Source of the DNA: Stichopus chloronotus
Taxonomy: Eukaryota; Echinodermata; Holothuroidea; Aspidochirotida; Stichopodidae
Assembly (NCBI GenBank): GCA_021234535.1
Contig: CM037836.1
Coordinates: 13,933,111 to 13,997,110 of the forward strand
Direction: 5' to 3'
DNA length: 64,000 bases
Positions 10,884-64,000 of the stretch are shown in pieces. The translations under genes and the position numbers were made by a program. The notes under the pieces were generated by a model that was not told the DNA's origin, did not search any database, and was given only the letters and a program-made list of their open reading frames with translations. Each line of letters begins with the position of its first letter. Position 1 is the first letter of the stretch.

Positions 10884-13289
10884 CTGCACACCAATGAATT
10901 CACAAGATCGAATTTGAACTAAGGAAAATATAAGTGCAGAGAACAAAATCAATAAACTCATGTTCAACATCATTTAAATTAATCCCGGCCTTTTTTTTTG
11001 GGGGGGGGGCAAAGAATGTTGAATCAATTTAATTCAAGTCTGACAACAGTCCACACTTTATACAATCTAACCAGTATTAAATAGTATGCAGTCAATGCAA
11101 TCTAGTGTATGTGCAGTATACATATGGTAGTGTATGAGGAACCAAGTGACATGAAATGACCTGCCCCCAACCCCCCTTCCCCACCCTGAACCCATGGTCG
11201 CACTCCGCTTTGATCTAGTCACGTCTCCACCATTTTTTAAAACAAAACGGCGGCCTTGAGTTCAACCAATGCAACAATGTTTTGGGCTCAGTAATTACAG
11301 GCTGTATGTCTGCTGCAATGTCATTTTCGAGCATGCATTGTCAGTACCCTTACTTAGTATATTTTTACGGCTGTATATAGGCCACCTACACAATTGTACA
11401 GGAACTCTACATGTTTATGCACTGTGAAGGAAATTGAACTACGCACAACATCCAGAGGGACGTCACAGTGCGAATCTGAGCTCGGGATACTTTACAATAC
11501 TGTACAATTGTGATTCATTTAGCAAAAGATTTTCTACGGGAGTCACGTTTCATAACAACGTAGCCTTATGACAGTGAGCTTTTTAAATCTCCCGGTTTCA
11601 GATGTGATTTATAAGTTTCCTTGGTGGTGGCTCAATTACTACTCCAACCTCTCTTCCCCCACCTCACAAAGAATGTAACATTATGTTGTATTATACTGCA
11701 AAGAAGAAAAAACATTTAAAACTCCATTCAGCAGCAGTGGATATTGGTCAACCCCATCCCATTCATAACTTTGTGACAGCAGTCAGATCGGTCTTCAACT
11801 GTGGTTTTTTTTGTTTTGTGTTGCAGGGCAAACAATTCTGCTGAGCTAAATATGTATCATTGGCTTAGATACTATTTAAATTAAGAACTGTTTATGAGCA
11901 GGATTTTACAGATTCTTGGAACTGGTCATAAATCAAATTTTCAGTGGAATGAGGTGATAGACCCCACTTCATGTAACGACACATGATATAGTGGGATGCC
12001 CTCTGTAGGGATAAACGACTAAATCTAACATGGACGTCTGCACATGCGGTGCCGGTTCTTGTCATTTGATCTACACATGCCTAGCATAGCAATTGCACTG
12101 TTTGTCTCAAGGAGGGCGCCCTTGTTTGTTGTTACGTGGCATCAATGCAAGAGCGTGTTTTGTGGAAATTTACTCCTACTCATGAAAGGGGGATTTGGGT
12201 TGCAATTGTAAATGCAAGCAATGTGTCTCAATGTGTCTCTGCATCTAAAGATACTTTGTTCCTACACTTTATCCACCCTCATCCACCTCCAAGAGTGACA
12301 GTTTTACCATACCAATATCAGCTACTTTAAATCTCATGGTTACTGGACAGACTTACTCAGACTTACAGTACAATCCTCGACACTTATTATAAATTCAAGA
12401 ATGTCATATTTAAGGTAAAATGAATGCAAAAAAAGAAAGGTGTATTCACAGCAATGTGATAAAAACATTAAATAGTAACAATCAAAAGAAGAGAGCTGTC
12501 TGCTTCTTTGCGTTTTATATTTTGTGCTTCCTGTTCTCTTTACGTGTTACAATTACGTTCCAAAGCAAAGGGAGGACTACACTTGTAATTACAAAACAAA
12601 AGTAAGGAGCTAACATACTCAGGCAGATGAATCCAGCGAAACATTAGTCTGTAATCATTTTGCTGCGTATATCTACACCCCCCCCCCCCCCCACCTCACC
12701 ACACACACCTTATGAAATGAGAAAGTGCATGATCCCTGGTAATTGATGTAAAGTACGCATCTTGGACACAACAAAGGAATCCAATGTTCAACATGATATC
12801 TTTGAATAGGAGTAAGTCCATAGCGAAGCACACTATTTCACATAACAGGAGTTTACCTGTTCTGAACGTGCTATATGAAATGATGATAAAGAAAGAGTAT
12901 TTTCATTAAGAAAATTGTCTGCAAGGGGAATATCAGAAAAGTGTCCAAAAAAGGAGGAAACACAGTTCTTGATGAAACAACTTTCTGCTCTCTTTTACAG
13001 GTTGCAATTAATACAAGGCACTAAAAATAATACGTCAAAAGCCTCCTTTAAATCGGCCATTAAATATTCAGTCCTGTATGTGACCCCCAAAAACTATGCT
13101 GAAATGCTGAAAATAGGTTTGAAATGTTTGTACCCTTGTTATGTTAATATTGCATCCACCCCATATCCACAATGATAGGGATGCCATGACTACACTTGCA
13201 ATACTACATCAACACTATGTGAGCTGGTATTGTGTTTACCTGATGAGTGATACACTGCCAAGAGGCTCTTATGTATACTACAGGATCGA
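10884..13289. other. ATR-downstream region without recognised gene
   Basis: Homopolymer runs (10,999; 12,676), C-rich stretch at 11,160-11,205. No exon-like block with conserved protein was seen on either strand. Confidence 0.6.
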
Positions 13290-13665
13290 TAAATTGTGCT
13301 TCAAAGTATGGCACAGTTCATTCACAGATATGGTGACCAGCCTACTACAAAGAGTGACACAGTTCATTCACAGGTAGGATGTCCAGCATACACAGTGCTG
13401 TATAGCACAGTTCATTCAGAGGTAAGCTGAGCAGGATACATATAGAAGAGTTCATTCAGAGGTGAGCGGACCAGCCTACATATGGTGCCGCACAATTCAT
13501 TCAGAGGTAAGATGACATGTCTACATAATATGGTGCAATTCATTCGGCAGTAAGCTTGTATCGTAAGGCACGGTTCGTTCACAGGCAAGCAGAACAACCT
13601 GCTCAGTGTGGCACAGTTTATTCACAGGTTCAATTGCTGCTCTACATTGTATGGTGCAGCTTCAT

Positions 13666-13668
<3 letters not shown>
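13290..13668 (-). repeat. About eight copies of the ATR C-terminus plus stop in the 3' UTR
   Basis: Imperfect unit of about 45 bp; plus-strand core is cacagttcattcacagg. On the coding strand the units read like the end of ATR: GWSPYL-stop, CWTSYL-stop, SCSAYL-stop, GWSAHL-stop, each followed by ATGAAC as after the real stop. Later copies have lost the frame or the stop. The unit therefore includes the last six codons, the stop and the start of the UTR. Confidence 0.85.
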
Positions 13669-63456
<49,788 letters not shown>

Positions 63457-63774
63457 CTGCAAAATGTCTCCAAAGTAATAGCAAGTCTTTATTGTTCAGC
63501 ACATTTCATCACAATTTGTGTAGCATCCATGGTAAACAATCAACACCTGATTTTTTCAAGCTGCACATTTACAAAATGACACATTATTTACTGATTGTTT
63601 TTTACACATCCACATGTCAATATAAAGTATACATGTATGTAAACTTTTGTATTGTTCTTTGTTTATTGTCAGGGGAATTACGAGTGGCAGATCAATTTAC
63701 ATGATCACAGCTTTGAAAATCGACCTTGCTGTTCATATTAAGATAATTATCCAATGTATGCGACTTTCATAAAC

Positions 63775-64000
63775 ACCTTCATCGTATGATGTGCACTGGT
63801 ACCAAAGCCAGAGAATTTACACTGATTCAATGATAATATGGTGTACACTTGTATTGCAATCTATTGTATGATGCACACTGTATTGTAATTATATCAAGCA
63901 CACTGGTACTGTAATCATATGATGTACAATGGTACTGCAATTTACTGTATGACGTACACTAGTATTGTAATCATATGAGGTACACTGGAGCTGTAATCAT
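63775..64000. repeat. Tandem array running off the right edge
   Basis: Units with cactggtactgtaatcatat and gatgtaca, roughly 40 bp, in the upstream ATR intron. Continues past the window. Confidence 0.8.

Noticed and set aside
10655..12695. Possible G-quadruplex promoter elements from G and C runs
   Set aside because: They are single homopolymer runs, not spaced G-tracts, and no gene start is nearby.

Overview
The window is metazoan nuclear DNA, AT-rich and intron-rich, with microsatellites, minisatellites and transposon remnants. It carries one large recognisable gene, ATR (the PI3K-like checkpoint kinase), on the minus strand from about 63.46 kb down to its stop codon at 13,666. I reconstructed 54 coding exons with canonical GT/AG borders and an unbroken reading frame (7,497 nt; 2,498 residues plus stop). 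Only the N-terminus, roughly the first 80-100 residues judged against human ATR, lies beyond the right edge. The protein is clearly ATR but diverged from vertebrates. The repeats and the DDE-like pseudogene suit a marine invertebrate, perhaps an echinoderm or relative, but the species cannot be read from the sequence.

Layout: 1-6.2 kb is non-genic except for a decayed transposase-like pseudogene (about 1.9-2.95 kb), flanked on both sides by copies of a TTCCGTCCGACATG motif, and a 3-copy repeat at 4.64-5.0 kb. At 6,245-8,238 there is a probable solo LTR: ends TGTAAT...GTTACA, 4-bp TACC target duplication, a TATA box, and three internal tandem arrays. From 8.2 to 13.3 kb there are palindromes, a triplicated 13-mer, homopolymer runs and one unrecognised ORF, with no convincing gene. 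From 13.3 kb to the end is ATR.

ATR from right to left (N to C): HEAT-repeat solenoid (63.4 to about 36 kb), FAT domain (about 35 to 22 kb), catalytic kinase domain (21.8 to 14.8 kb, catalytic Lys, GDRHGEN and VDF motifs intact) and FATC (13.67-13.84 kb).

The most unusual feature is that many ATR introns and the 3' UTR contain tandem arrays whose unit is a copy of the neighbouring exon edge with its splice site or stop codon. In the 3' UTR the unit copies the C-terminal codons plus stop; in the intron after 39,902 the unit copies the 3' end of a HEAT exon with its 5' splice site, and using the next donor would add exactly 29 residues in frame. A skipped 62-nt exon-like segment at 24,612-24,673 would introduce a premature stop and is a candidate poison exon.
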